Shown one piece after another: positions 48,972 to 61,400 of a stretch of DNA of 64,000 nt; positions within the stretch are counted from its first letter, which is position 1; every line of letters starts with the position of its first letter. The stretch is from positions 24,063,746-24,127,745 of the forward strand of contig NC_134951.1 in NCBI RefSeq assembly GCF_965638725.1. Reading direction: 5' to 3'. The translations under genes and the position numbers were made by a program. The stretch is from Aptenodytes patagonicus (taxonomy: Eukaryota; Chordata; Aves; Sphenisciformes; Spheniscidae). The notes under the pieces were generated by a model. That model was not told the origin of the DNA, searched no databases, and saw only the letters and a program-made list of their open reading frames with translations.

Positions 48972-51900
48972 GTAAGACATTTTTAAAATGTGATTGTTAA
49001 GTGTTCCTGTTACACATTGTATACACTGTAATTTGATTTTTATTTCAGTCTGAGATTTTGATCTCGCACATTTGAGGGTCTGTTTACAAATGGTGTCGTT
49101 TAGGAATAGCTCCTATAGTTTGTATTCATACCGCAAATGTCCAAAATTAGTTTTCAGAGCTAGATAAATTATTTGATTTAAGAGAATAACTCCGATATTT
49201 AAGAGATTAATTTTAAAATAACTAATGTAAATGATGTTTTCTTAGTAGCTGAACAGAAATTTAAATTTACTCTTTTCCTTTCTGGAATTCAAATCGATAA
49301 ACAGGACTGCTGCTTTTTTCCCGTAAGTTTTAGTAGGCTGAGAAATCAAAATGTTACACACAGACTAGGCATGGCTCCTTCACAGCACACAGTTTATTTA
49401 AACGGCAATATACTATGATTTGCAGATCAAAGGGGGTTTGTCACAAGTATCTGCAGTTTATAGCATTCTATGCAGAAAAGGCAGCAGTACATCTGAAAAT
49501 GCAGCATTACTTTTGCTGCCAGTCCTGAAATGCATTGGATTCTACAGCGTTTCCCATCTTCATGCATGTCAACTTTTATTCATTCTGTAAGAGGTGAGTA
49601 TAAGTGAGGTGTTTCAGAAGAAATTATTTTGATGAAGTTGAAGAGGGATGCAATTAGTTGTGATATCCTGTACTTTTATAATAATATGAATGGGAAGTAA
49701 TTTGATAACAGTTTTCTTAAATGGTAATTTAGAATTTACTACTCCAAAATCTTAACATGTATGACACTTCTAAAAGAGAAAGCTTGTCTCTACGTTATTT
49801 TTCAGCCTCATTCCTCCTTTTGTAAAGTGATGCATTCTTATATTGCACTGACCTTTCTTAGGAAAACTTGAACTTTCTACACTTCAAGATTTCAGCTGCA
49901 ATGAGATTTAGAAAGTTATGTATTACTTTATGAATTCAAAGGCACATACACTGACCTTTGAAAATAATGAAACAGATGACCAAAGCATTATAATAGATCT
50001 AAATAGTTAAATGCAATATTTTGAAGGTCTGATATATTTCTTTTCAAATTAAGAAGTGATATATTAATTTTGGATGCTTCCCAAAGTTTTTATCTTTTTT
50101 CCTCCCTAAAAATGTTTCTCTACAGGTAAAATAAATTGTTAAAGGTTACATAAATCAGTGGAAATATTCTTACATCCACCAATAAAAGATCTCCTATAGT
50201 AATGCCTGTTCATTCTTGAGGTAATTTATAGAGCAATTAATGTTCTTTTGTATTGTTTGTTTTTGAGTTTTCTTTTTGACATACATTTCATTCTTCTTTT
50301 TCTTAATTATTGTATTTCAAAATAGTGTTTTCATTTTATGGTACTTTTGGAGATTGTACATTCCTTAGTAAATGTCTCATCTGATACATTAATATTTTTA
50401 ACATGTACTGTGCTTATGATTTAGAGCAGGGTGAAAGTAACTCAAATACTCCTTGTCGTGGATAAATTACAAAACACACTTCCTTTGCTAACCAGTGTCA
50501 AGTCTCTGATCAATTCCCTGCGGTTTTCTATTTCTTTTTACTTTCCAACATTGTCATGAATTGCTGTCCTAAAAATGATGCAGAAAGAGCAAAATACAAA
50601 GCTGAGAAGTGCAGTGTCTGCCAGGCTGTAGAATGCTGCTTTGATCAATAAAATAGAGAAGTTTCTCCTATATACCTGTATCACATTCAGACTGCAATCT
50701 CTTTCAGGAGCGTTCCTGGCATCTGCTTGTAGGTAACCTTCTATTTAGTTGCATACCCAAGTAATGTAATACATCTTATTTTTCTTTTCAGTTTTTTTAG
50801 AATGATAACAAACACCTTTTCCATACTTCCTTTAATAGAATATTTTCTATGTGTTTATTAATTTCTTTAATAATTAACTCCATTATTTTAAAAACTTTGT
50901 GGTATGCTTACTGATTTGATGGAATTTCATTTAAAATGTTCTGACAAATGTCCATCTGTTACTCCACAGCATGTACATGGACACTGAAACTTAGCAAACT
51001 AGTGTGATGCCCGAGAATCAAGAGAATGTGTGAAGCCTTACATTCTGATTACGGTGTTGAAAGGAAAGATAACATCTTGCTTTGCTGCTTGAAAGATCAG
51101 TGCTCTAAGTACAGCTTGTCGTGTTAACATCTGTGTTTTCCTGCACCTCTTCGTGTTGCAATGTATCAGCCGAAGGCTGAGCAGATGCAAGAGCAAGCCC
51201 AGATTAACACTGGAAAAAGAGGAGAGTATTATGGAGGGGTTTAGGGAAGCATCGTGATACTGCTTGGCACCAGAAGAAAAGGAGACAAATGATCAAGGAT
51301 ATAGATGAAAGTGTCTGAATATAATAGTGAAGAGATCCTAATAGGGCAGTACAGGGGATGACTATTTTGGTTGTCTTGTACTGGTTACATGTAAAGGGCA
51401 GAAACAAGCTGCATAACATCTCTTTCCTGAGGTATCGTACACGTTTCACAAACTGCACCATGAAAGATTGGCAGACTTAAATATTTTCATGCGTACAAGA
51501 TAGAACTGCACAGACTATAGAAACACTCACCAGCATCGTATAATGCATCTTGATATGTAAAAATATATAAAGGGGCTCAGCTGATGTGAGGTAGCTGCCA
51601 GGCTGCATTTGTAGTGTTCTTTACTTGGAAAACAGATTAACCATAAAATAGGGTAACTTGTCAAAACCCCGTCCCAGGAAGTCATTTACTGCAAGAAAAC
51701 ATTATACCGCTCTTAATTTCAGTTTTATAATTCCACATAATGATGAATAAAATTTGCCTCTCTTTTTCAACATCTTTCATGGGGCTGGTCCAAGTTACCC
51801 TGAAGAAATATCTTACTCGTTATTATCACGACTTGCCACGTAAGCTGCGTTCCTCTTGACCAATGGAACAAATTTTTCCCGTGTTTCTGATTTTGGAGCA

Positions 51901-53000
51901 CAAGGAACAAAGTATTCTTGGCAGCCAGGCTGTTCCCATGTGAATTCTCTTCTGAAAGACATCAGTGTGATCATTAGTCTTCATTTTTTTTCAGAACAAA
52001 ACATAAAACGTCTTCTCCAGCCTTGTCCTCCCTTCGTAAATATGTCCAGTTTTTGTAATCACTACCACCGGCGAAATCTCATCTGAAAGGTCTGCAAGAA
52101 GTACCAAAATAAACAGCAATGTATGTGCATGCAAGATGTCCCGGTTATGAAAGAATGATGGATACACTGAAATACTACTCAGTAAAAACTTCTTGATGCG
52201 TTCCCTTTAAAACTGTATCTATGAAAATTTACTTTACCATCCAGTACTGCTATTTTTTGGCTATATCTACTAATACCGTGTGGTTTGATCTAGAGGGTGT
52301 TGTGGTATTAACAAACTGATTGATTTTTCATGTATTGTTTTAACACAAATCTGTGCCAACCTATATACCATAAACCTGTTAGAAAAATCGACTGTATACA
52401 TAAGCAACAAATTGCGATTATACCCAAGCATTTATATACCTTCCACAAAAGAGGGTGGAGAAAGAGTTAAGACTGCAGACCTAACAGTAACTTTGCAACA
52501 TCTTTAGTATCCTTAGATTTCACAGAAATTTTAAGAGTAATTTAAATATTCCCACAGGGGAAAAAAAAAAAAAACCATAAAAGAAGTGACTAAAGTATAA
52601 TAAAATAACCCAAAACAAAGTGGAAAGTGAGAGAATAATACAGAATTAACAATACTGAGCAATAGCAAATTAGTATTCATATAGTCATTATGAAGATGAA
52701 ACTAGTAATAATTTCACTTTTTTCCATATGGAGGCAGGTAATTGTTCCTAAGTATATGGAAAAGCTCATGAACTCAAAGACTAAAACGGAATAGAACTGA
52801 TTCCTGTAAAAATTGAAATATGATACAATATCGTTTAGTGGTTATGTATAGAATTTTTTTCTTCCTCACATGTGACTTAAAATTTGTATTCAGAAATCAA
52901 CGAAAAGAACGTCCTGGAATGTTGCCTGTTGTCACCAGGAAACAATGACATCTTTCTGAATTTCTTTGATAATAACATTTTCATTGTTTTTTCCCCACAG
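48972..53000. other. AT-rich DNA, no gene supported
   Basis: No recognised repeat or gene between two weak exon candidates. Contains an A run at 52560-52574. Confidence 0.55.
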
Positions 53001-53035
53001 CAGACTACTTGGAAATTTCAGCTGGTACTGAAGTG

Positions 53036-56000
53036 GTATGTTTGTGAGTTCACTTAAAAATACTCTCCACGTGTGTTTGTGCCTGAACCTGGACCTTCAC
53101 TTAGTTTCTTGATGCAGTAAAAGGGGCTGGCTGAAATCTCTGTTTCCGTTTGTGGTTTGGCCCCTATGAAAATCGCACGCTTTCTCTTTCACACTGGCTG
53201 TTTATTTGCTTTACCTGTGCTTGATTCTGTGTCACCTGAATGAATTGAGGGGTGAAGGAGAAAGCAGCATCCTCATTTTTGACAGGAGGAAACGTTTTGA
53301 TAGCACTGGCTTGCGCTAGCGACTAGATGCAGTTGGGCTCCCATTAGGGCCCAGCGTTGCTTGAGGTGCCTTAGCATCTCCAAGATGCCCATGCAGACCT
53401 GGCTAGTACAAAGAAGAGTGGCTGGAGTCTGGGCTGGGGGCACCCAGCACCTCTTGGGGAGCACCAGCTGCCCAGGACGGGCTTCCCCTGCCATCACTGA
53501 GGAGCTCAGGGCCACGTTAGGGACTCTAGGTAGTCATCCTTCTGCCCTTGAGCCGTTGCTCCAGAAGGGTCCCATGTAACCCATGTGCCATATCTGCCAA
53601 CTTGGTACGTATCTGCCGACCTCAGGTATCTTGAGGTTTCCCAAATAACACCTGGCACCGATTTGCAAGCAACCAAATCCTGCCCTAGGCGTGTGTTTCC
53701 ATCACACCAAGGGGAGCTGTTTAAGAGGCTGTACCTAACTGTAAGCATTGACTTTGATGGAAACAACTTCACGGGGAAAACGAATTTAAAACGAACGGAT
53801 CCTAGAGATTTAAATGCATTTGTGTTTCTTATTTGATATAATAAATGAGCACACATAAAAGTGCTCTCCAGATATGCTTCGAGAACATTGTGCTGCTTGT
53901 GTGCAAATTTGAGCTGTCAGTTGCTCAGACTTCAGCTTATTTGTATTTAGTTTTCACAAATTAGCCTACTTCCTGGTGAAATCCAGCCATCCTAAATATT
54001 TGAAATGTTTGAATTCAGCCATTTGAGTTACGGGTGAACAAGGAAGGTTTTGCCACTGAACTCAGACCTGATTTTTAGGCGCCAGCTGGCAAAGGCATCC
54101 CTGAGCACACACCTCGCCGCGAGCAGGGCTTTTGGTTTTAGCATTGTATTTGGGCTGTGTCATACTTCAGTTCTTTTCATTGTAGCCTTACCCAGGAGTG
54201 ACTTGAATATATTAACTCTTTGAGCAAAATGTGCTTAAAAAAAAAGAAATCACCTAATTTGGACAGAGCAAGTGTGGGCATTTTCAAGTCGTAAAGAGCT
54301 AAGACTGCCTACAAGAGAAGCTGTATTTTTGGCTCTACTATGTCATATATGAGCAAATAATGTATGTTCCTGTTTTTCTTGTAATGGAAAACTGGGAAAC
54401 AGTGTTTTATTTTTGTTCTTGCTCTTGTTGAAAAAGTATCCAAATACCCCAAAACACTGGGCTGGGGTATCAGTTTACTGGTGCCTGAAGAGAGAGCATC
54501 ACCAAGTTATTCTCCCCAAACTTTGCAGTCCCCTTTATTTGATAGCTTCCCCTTCCATCGATGACCACTGAAGGTGTGCCAGGTGCCTGAGACCAAGACT
54601 TCACCACACAGGGTGCCATAGCAGCACTTGCCCTGCTGCTGCACTGTAGATGAACCTACCACCTTTGGGGCTTGTGGCTGACGGTAAATTGTCTGCAAGT
54701 GGGCAAGTCCATTTTTCTGTGGTGTCAGTGAGTTGCCCATCTCTGAACTTGCTGCAAGCTGCCCCAGTCACTGGCACGATGGGAATTACTGGAGTATTTG
54801 GGCCCAATCCTTTGTTGGCGTCAGAGAAACCTGAAGGAGGTGCCTGGGTGTGTGTGGGGGCACCTGAAGATTGCTGCCTTCCCCGTCCAAGATGATGTCT
54901 TCAGGCCATACTAACACTGAGCAGCATATCACGTTTCACTACCAAACCACAACTGCAAGCTCTAAAGCTCGCCCTGCTGCACAGACACCGACCTCCCTTC
55001 AGGTAGCTGTGTTTGGGAAGACCGCAGTCGGCCCTCCTCTCTGCTGATCTCCAGTAAGGACCGAGAAGGGGGACAGATTTAGTGTTTATCCTGAACAGGG
55101 CTGCATGTGCTTTTCCACAATTTTTAGAAATTTCCTTTGAAAGAGCTGACAATGCGTGATCTATTTTAAATACTGCTTTAGAAGATGAAATTATTTTTGG
55201 TCTAAATGAACTGAATAAGCAGTATTAAATATAAGATAAGGTTTAAGTGAGAAAAAAAAAATCCAGTGACCCTCAGTATTTATCGTATGTGTCAGGGCTG
55301 GTATGACAACCTTTATTAGCTAATTAATAGCCCCTTTCTGTAAAGCAGACAGCTTACTAAAACCGACAAAACCTCCTCACTCTTAAGGTCTTCAAAGGCA
55401 TGAGTAGTAACAGATGCACATGTGGTGTCTCCTTTATTCCAGGCTTCCCTTTCCCCTCTGGGCTCCCTATTCCTCAGAGTCCTGGACCTTGTTCTCCCTG
55501 GCTTCCTTGTATGCATCAGGAAATCTTCCCAAGCCTGGTCTGTGTAGCCCACCATGAAGTCAGGTGCTGGTAAAATCCCGATTTGCACCTCCCTCACCTG
55601 TGCTGTTAAGAACTCCTCCGTACTGGTACTGCATGGTTGAGCTCCGCGGGCGCTGGAGTGTGTAAAGTGATGCTCCTGCCTTGCCTTATGGAGATCACCT
55701 TTCCTGTGCCCCTGCTCTCACAAAGATCTAGGATCGATTTTCCCAACAGAGAAGCATTTTTAAGTTCTTTATAAAAATTAATGCAGCTCTCCCTTGCTAG
55801 CTTTTTTCCCCCTAACGCTCTCTCTTTGCTGTCTCCTTGCCTCACCATTATAATTCTGATGTTGTTGGTTCTTTCATTTGCTGTATTGAACATTTTCTGA
55901 AATAAATAAGAACATTGCTTGCATCTGTGGATGATGCTGGTCCCATATGTATGGTACTGGGAAGTGTTTCCTAGCAAATTCTGTGAATCTTGATGAAATA

Positions 56001-57303
56001 TGTTAGTTCCTTTTCATGACTTACATCTGTTATTTCTCACGGTATTTGATATATTTTACATGCTTTTGTGCTCCTGATTTTAAAGGAAAGAGAAATTGTG
56101 GTCAAGCGGACTCATGGACTCAGTTCTTTCTTTGAGACTTTTGTTGCTGGACATGAGATTCATCTGATTAAATGTGTATGTTGTAACTGCCTCCATCTGA
56201 GCAGTAACTAGTGGGTACTGGTACTTCTTGGTTCCCTGTGTGGCGAGTGGAGTGAGATGGGCAGCCCTAAGGGGTGATGCAACTTCTCCCTAAAGCAGGT
56301 TAGCTGCATCACACCTGAGAAGTGCCAGCTATCTCAACACCGGAGCTTGGGATGACTGGCTCAGAGGCAGATTCCTATCATAAAGGACGTATATATTGGT
56401 ATGGTGAATTCCATCAGGGAAATCTACAGGTAGTCTCTTTTTTAATACATTCCAGTAGAATTTTGGCCATACAGTTAAACAGGTCTTGAAGGAATGAATC
56501 TTTTAGTTGTAGTTTCTTGCTGTTGCTCAAGATGCTTTTAAAATCAGCATCTATGCATAAAGACATCAGAAATAACTGATTTTTCATTAGTGTAAGGCTG
56601 CAATTGAGCCCACTGTTCTCATGCATTGAATCCTACAGGAGGGTGAAAATTGTGTCATAACGTTGCATTAACTTTGAGTTGTATGTTCTGCATGCACACC
56701 CTTTTTTTTGTAGCAGAAAAAGTCTGATTTAGAGTAGTCCCACATAGGAGCAGGGTTGGGGTTCATGTTTTTTTTCTTTTTTTCTTTTTTCTTTTTTTTA
56801 AATCAGTAAATACATTTTTGCCTGATCTCCTGAGACGCTTAGTGATTCTATTCCTTGCTGAGCAACAGGAGATTAAGACATAGAAAAAGGCTGGTTTGGA
56901 GCTTATTTGGAACATGCCAATAATAGCAGTTGTTGTTAACAATTCTATTCCTTACGAGTACATGACATACTCCTTCTCTCTTGTGATAGAAGCTTGAAAT
57001 GTTAGTAGCCAGGAAGCATTCTAATTGCTGCCTGTAGTTAAGTACATAAAAATATCAGAGGCATAAAATATTTTGGCATTAAAAAAAGTAGATGGGTAAA
57101 GAAATAGGGTGCAGGTAAGAGTTCAGGAATATAAGGCAGAGGCAAAAGTGTCTACTTGGATGTTGCCTTTGCTTCAAGTATTGGTGAGGGAGGTTCAGCG
57201 GTCATGTGAGAAACGTGTTTCTGTTCCCTCACCAGCTGCGTTTGAACTGGAGAGCTTCGATGTCTAAGTTGGTCCTTTTAACATGAAGATTCTTCATTTC
57301 TAG
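53036..57303. other. Mixed-composition DNA, no gene supported
   Basis: Somewhat GC-richer patches at about 53270-53580 and 54500-55050 produce overlapping open frames on both strands but no recognisable protein. Two neighbouring minus-strand frames (55316-55597 and 55606-55977) also show nothing known. A T-rich CTTTT-like run lies at 56767-56799. Confidence 0.5.
56767..56799. repeat. T-rich simple repeat
   Basis: Runs of T broken by single C residues. Simple sequence. Confidence 0.9.
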
Positions 57304-57393
57304 GTAGTTGTGGTGCTGGTTTCAAAATGCTAAAAAGTGGAAAGCCCTATAGTGACTTGGAAATGCCGGCTCCATCCATAGTGCTCTTGGAAC

Positions 57394-58899
57394 GTATGTG
57401 TCCTGCATTTACTTGGCTGATATGCTGTTGGTTTCAGAAGTGGCAACACAGTACTGTGCTGCCTTTAACTTATCCCAGAGTTAAAATAACAAAACAAAAA
57501 AAAAGTAAGAGAAGAATCTCATTCTTTTAGAATAAGAACAATTCTTGCGCATTTTAATTCCAGCTGAACTTATTTTGGCATTGTTGTGAATTAGATCTGC
57601 TGCTGACCATTAGAATGTTAGAGAGAAAATTGCCATTGAAACTGCATGTTTAGTCAAAAGTTTTACTTCCATAATCCTGGTAACGTAAAAGGGATAAATT
57701 GTCAGTATACATTATGCACATCATTATACACATACCTGTTATCTTTGTCAGTAGCAGATATATCCGACAACTTTCAAGGTTTTTAAAAATTATTTTAATT
57801 AAATGAAGCCCTTATTGTTGGGGTTTAAAAGCATGTAAAGTTCTGTTTTACCAAGCTGCACGCACAACTATTTTTAGAAGCGATACAAAGTTTCTCTCAA
57901 ACTGAGTCAATGTTAGAAGGTTTCATCTGGGAATGCTTGGAATGATTCAGAGTAAGACACTAATTTTTTTATATGTAAAAGTAAAAAAATATGCAAAACA
58001 TTCTATATTCGGATACTTGTAACACCTAAAAAAGCCCTAATAGATATCAGCATTGCTCCATATGAAACTTCTGTAAGTCATCCTACTCCTACTGAGTTCA
58101 GCATCCTCAGTAGGAACATGTTCATGCGTAAATATAGAGCCTTCTCCCTAAATATTTTTATTATTAGAAATTCAGCATTTTTTGTTCCTCCAGAGAGCCT
58201 GTATGCTTTGTGTTTAAGCTGCATTAGGCAGGTTACATTTTTTGTGTCCAACTGACTTCTAAACTGCTTTCTGTTGCTTTTGGTTATTGAATATTTAGTT
58301 TAGCCTAGTTCTGCAGGGCACTGAGGAAAAAGAAGATAACTGTGTAATACAGATATGACTATTCTCCCCCCAGTCCTCATCAACACTGTCATTATCAGTT
58401 GTATTCTAATACTGTAGAGACATGTAAAACATTTACATTTTTTATTCATAAAATAAGAGAAATAAGTCGTTTATAGATTAACTATATATAGATGTAGTAC
58501 ATATCTATAAATTAGATTTAAGCATAGATAAATAATACTTTGTAGGGAAGATGACCGTAAACTTTTCTTCTGCACAACTGTAGCCTGTATGCATTGTCAC
58601 CATTCAGGCAGTACATTCTTCAGTTAAAAACGTTTCACTGCACTTTTGTATAAAGTTCATGTGCAAGGCGTGTTGGTGTTTTCTACTAAGCTATTAAATG
58701 TCACTGTTGTGTGCACCACTGTCTTTGCTTCCGTCAGACTCCTTTTCACTTCTCTGTGAGCGTAAATGGTTACTTTTGGAAGTTACATTCTTTATGAGCT
58801 ATTGCTCTAATCAGCTCTACAATCTAGCTACAAATTCTTGGGGTACCATTTATGTCAGAATCTAAAGGTGATATTCAGTTCAGGATTAAGATACCTGAA
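57394..58899. other. AT-rich DNA, no gene supported
   Basis: No repeat family or coding exon recognised. TA-rich patch near 58440-58530. Confidence 0.55.
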
Positions 58900-61400
58900 T
58901 GTAGTTGTCTGCCTATATATGAGGCAACTCAGCTGCATCAACTCAAACACCTAGTGCCTTTTCAGAAGCCCTAAGTTATTCCACGTGGCTCTCAGCCACT
59001 ATGCTAAAGGACTCCGGTCCTTCTTAGGTCCTGTGTAATGTCTCCCAGCCTCAGCAGAGCTCTTGAGTAAATAGGCAGCCCCAGAAGTCATTAGACACCT
59101 GTATTTATGCACTGACTCAATCCCTATATGCCTAAGATCCCAATATACTGCATGGAGATCTGGTCGGTACAGCAAAGGCAACCGAGAAACTCAGCTGATC
59201 AGCCACTGTGTGTGCAGTAAACCTAAGCATCCTATGGTATTTCAGATGCTTTAGGTTATCCGAGACATCTGCATGGGCTAGAACCTATGTTGTAGGACCT
59301 ACAGAGGGTGTATGTTCTTTAGAAATGGCAATTGGAGGTTAGGGATGATACCTGAGGGCACCTGCAGTGACACTAGGCACTAGTATGTGAGCAACTGAAT
59401 TGAGCCCTCAATGTACGGTCATAGGCACTGTTGACTTTACTAGAGGCGTAGGCATTTTGGTAACTGTAGACACCTGAATTTGAGCATTGTAGATCTATGA
59501 GCTGAATTCCACCTCGCTGAGAACCTGGATATTAATTTAACATAGTTTTCTTGTTTGGCTATTTGTCTGTGGTAACTCAAGACTTCATTGTCACGTATAT
59601 ACAAGAAACTACTAGTCCATCAACTGAAGAGTCCTGTTCCCATAAACTAACCTTCTCTGCTGTTTGATCTATAAATCTTATTCAAGATTTTCACTTGAAA
59701 TCCAAACAATATCCTGTTTTGTACATCTTCTGTGCCTGATTAAATCTGTGAACAAGCATCACTAATTTTAATGAACCAACATCCAAGTACCTAGGACCAT
59801 GATTGGCAAGTCATGTCTACAGGCTCTTCATTGAGTCTTTTATTGACCTTCTACTACTGAAACATCGCTTCAATTTTATGAAGTTCAAATGCTTGAAGTG
59901 TGGGAACCTGGGGTTTATGGCAGCCTTCCCATCAGAGTACAGCTAGGCAGCATGAACAGAAGTCAGGCCCAAAGTCAAGCTATGTAATAACCACAATAGC
60001 AATACCTCTCAATTCTGGATCATTGAAGGATTTAAATGTGTTTTGCAAATATGAATTAATGTCACAACAGAGTGAAGTGCGTATTGTTAGCTTATACCCA
60101 TGTCTGTGAGAATGAGTACTGAATAAAAAAGAAGCTATAAACTCTTCCTGAGACCTTGGGAAAATCATTCATACTGTTAACTTCTACTTTAGCTAGATAG
60201 TAGGGCTGCTTCTGTATTCAATGGGGAACTGGGAGGCTATACTAGCTGGGAGGGTATTGCTGTCTAAAATGGCAAGTGCAGGAGTGTTTTTGCAGCCAAA
60301 AATAATGCAAAGAGGGACTCAGTGCACACTTCTTTTTTTGCATTTATCACAATGTGTGGAATTCATACAGTTCAGATGTCTCCATCTGAGCTTGTTGCCC
60401 TTGCATTTCTTTACAGTCAATGGAGGTCTAGTCAGTGTAAAGTGCAATTAATCTCGTTCTAAAGTAGGTGTCTGAATAGATCAGACTGACTGCAAAGGAC
60501 GCATGGGGGTGACTAGTTCAGATGTAGGAGAACTGAATCTCCTCCTACCTGTTCCGTGGGCAAAACTGCTATGATTTTGTCTTTAAAAATACACATTTAA
60601 CTTTACTGAGCCAGAGTTAGCACACCAGATGTAGAAGTCTCAGAATAAGTCTGTTCTAAGCATTTACCACAGATTGTCATATCAGAATTTTCATTTAAAT
60701 AAAAATACCAAATAATTGTTTCATAATTTTACACAAACACAAGGCAAATACCCATTATGTCTGCGTGGGTCATCTGGAGCAGCAAGCAAGGCAATGAACA
60801 AGGTTTTGCAGTGGAGGACTGAGGAAAATTTCTAGGACTTCTACATTCTTCCTTAATGTCATCTCTTGGAACTTTGTTCAGGTTCCCTACACATCTAATG
60901 GAATACTAGATGCCCTCATGTAACCATGGTTATCTCCAGGTGGCACTTAAGGAAGTTATGGTCTTCTATAGGTTCTGTACCTTACCTGTCACTGTGCAGG
61001 TGACTTGGGTACTGGTACCTGAGTGTCTTGGAATGGCATTGGACATCATATATGGACAGCTGATAAGATTTGCATCAAGATTAAGGTGTGTAAATTTATT
61101 TGTCTATATGTAAGAGGGTGCCAGTATGCTAGGTGTTTATGTTTTCATGGTCAATTGATCAATTCAACTCATTATTTAATGTAGTAAAACATGCATACTC
61201 AGGAGATGGAGGAGAGGGTCATCCACCTTGCACCTTCCTTGCTGCTAAGGCATCTAAACTTGGCATCCACAGAGCAAAAAGTTAGATTTGTCTCCAAAAG
61301 TATCTCAAACAGCACTGGACAGCTGTGTTTAAGCAACTGTATTAATTCCTAGATCTCACCTGAGTAGAAGGGCTTTATACCTAGCATATCTCTAGGCACA
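58900..61400. repeat. Possible very old dispersed repeat, family not recognised
   Basis: Short motifs recur here more than in neighbouring DNA: taggcac or taggcat (for example near 59371, 59410 and 59445, and again at 61390), agacacctg followed by a/t-rich sequence (near 59093 and 59466) and the reverse-type gtaggtgtctgaat (near 60465). The composition is less AT-rich than on either side. This is pattern impression only; no coding frame or clear terminal repeats were found. Confidence 0.25.

Noticed and set aside
55316..55977. Two neighbouring minus-strand frames of 93 and 123 codons
   Set aside because: No motif links them and neither resembles a known protein; possibly an old repeat.
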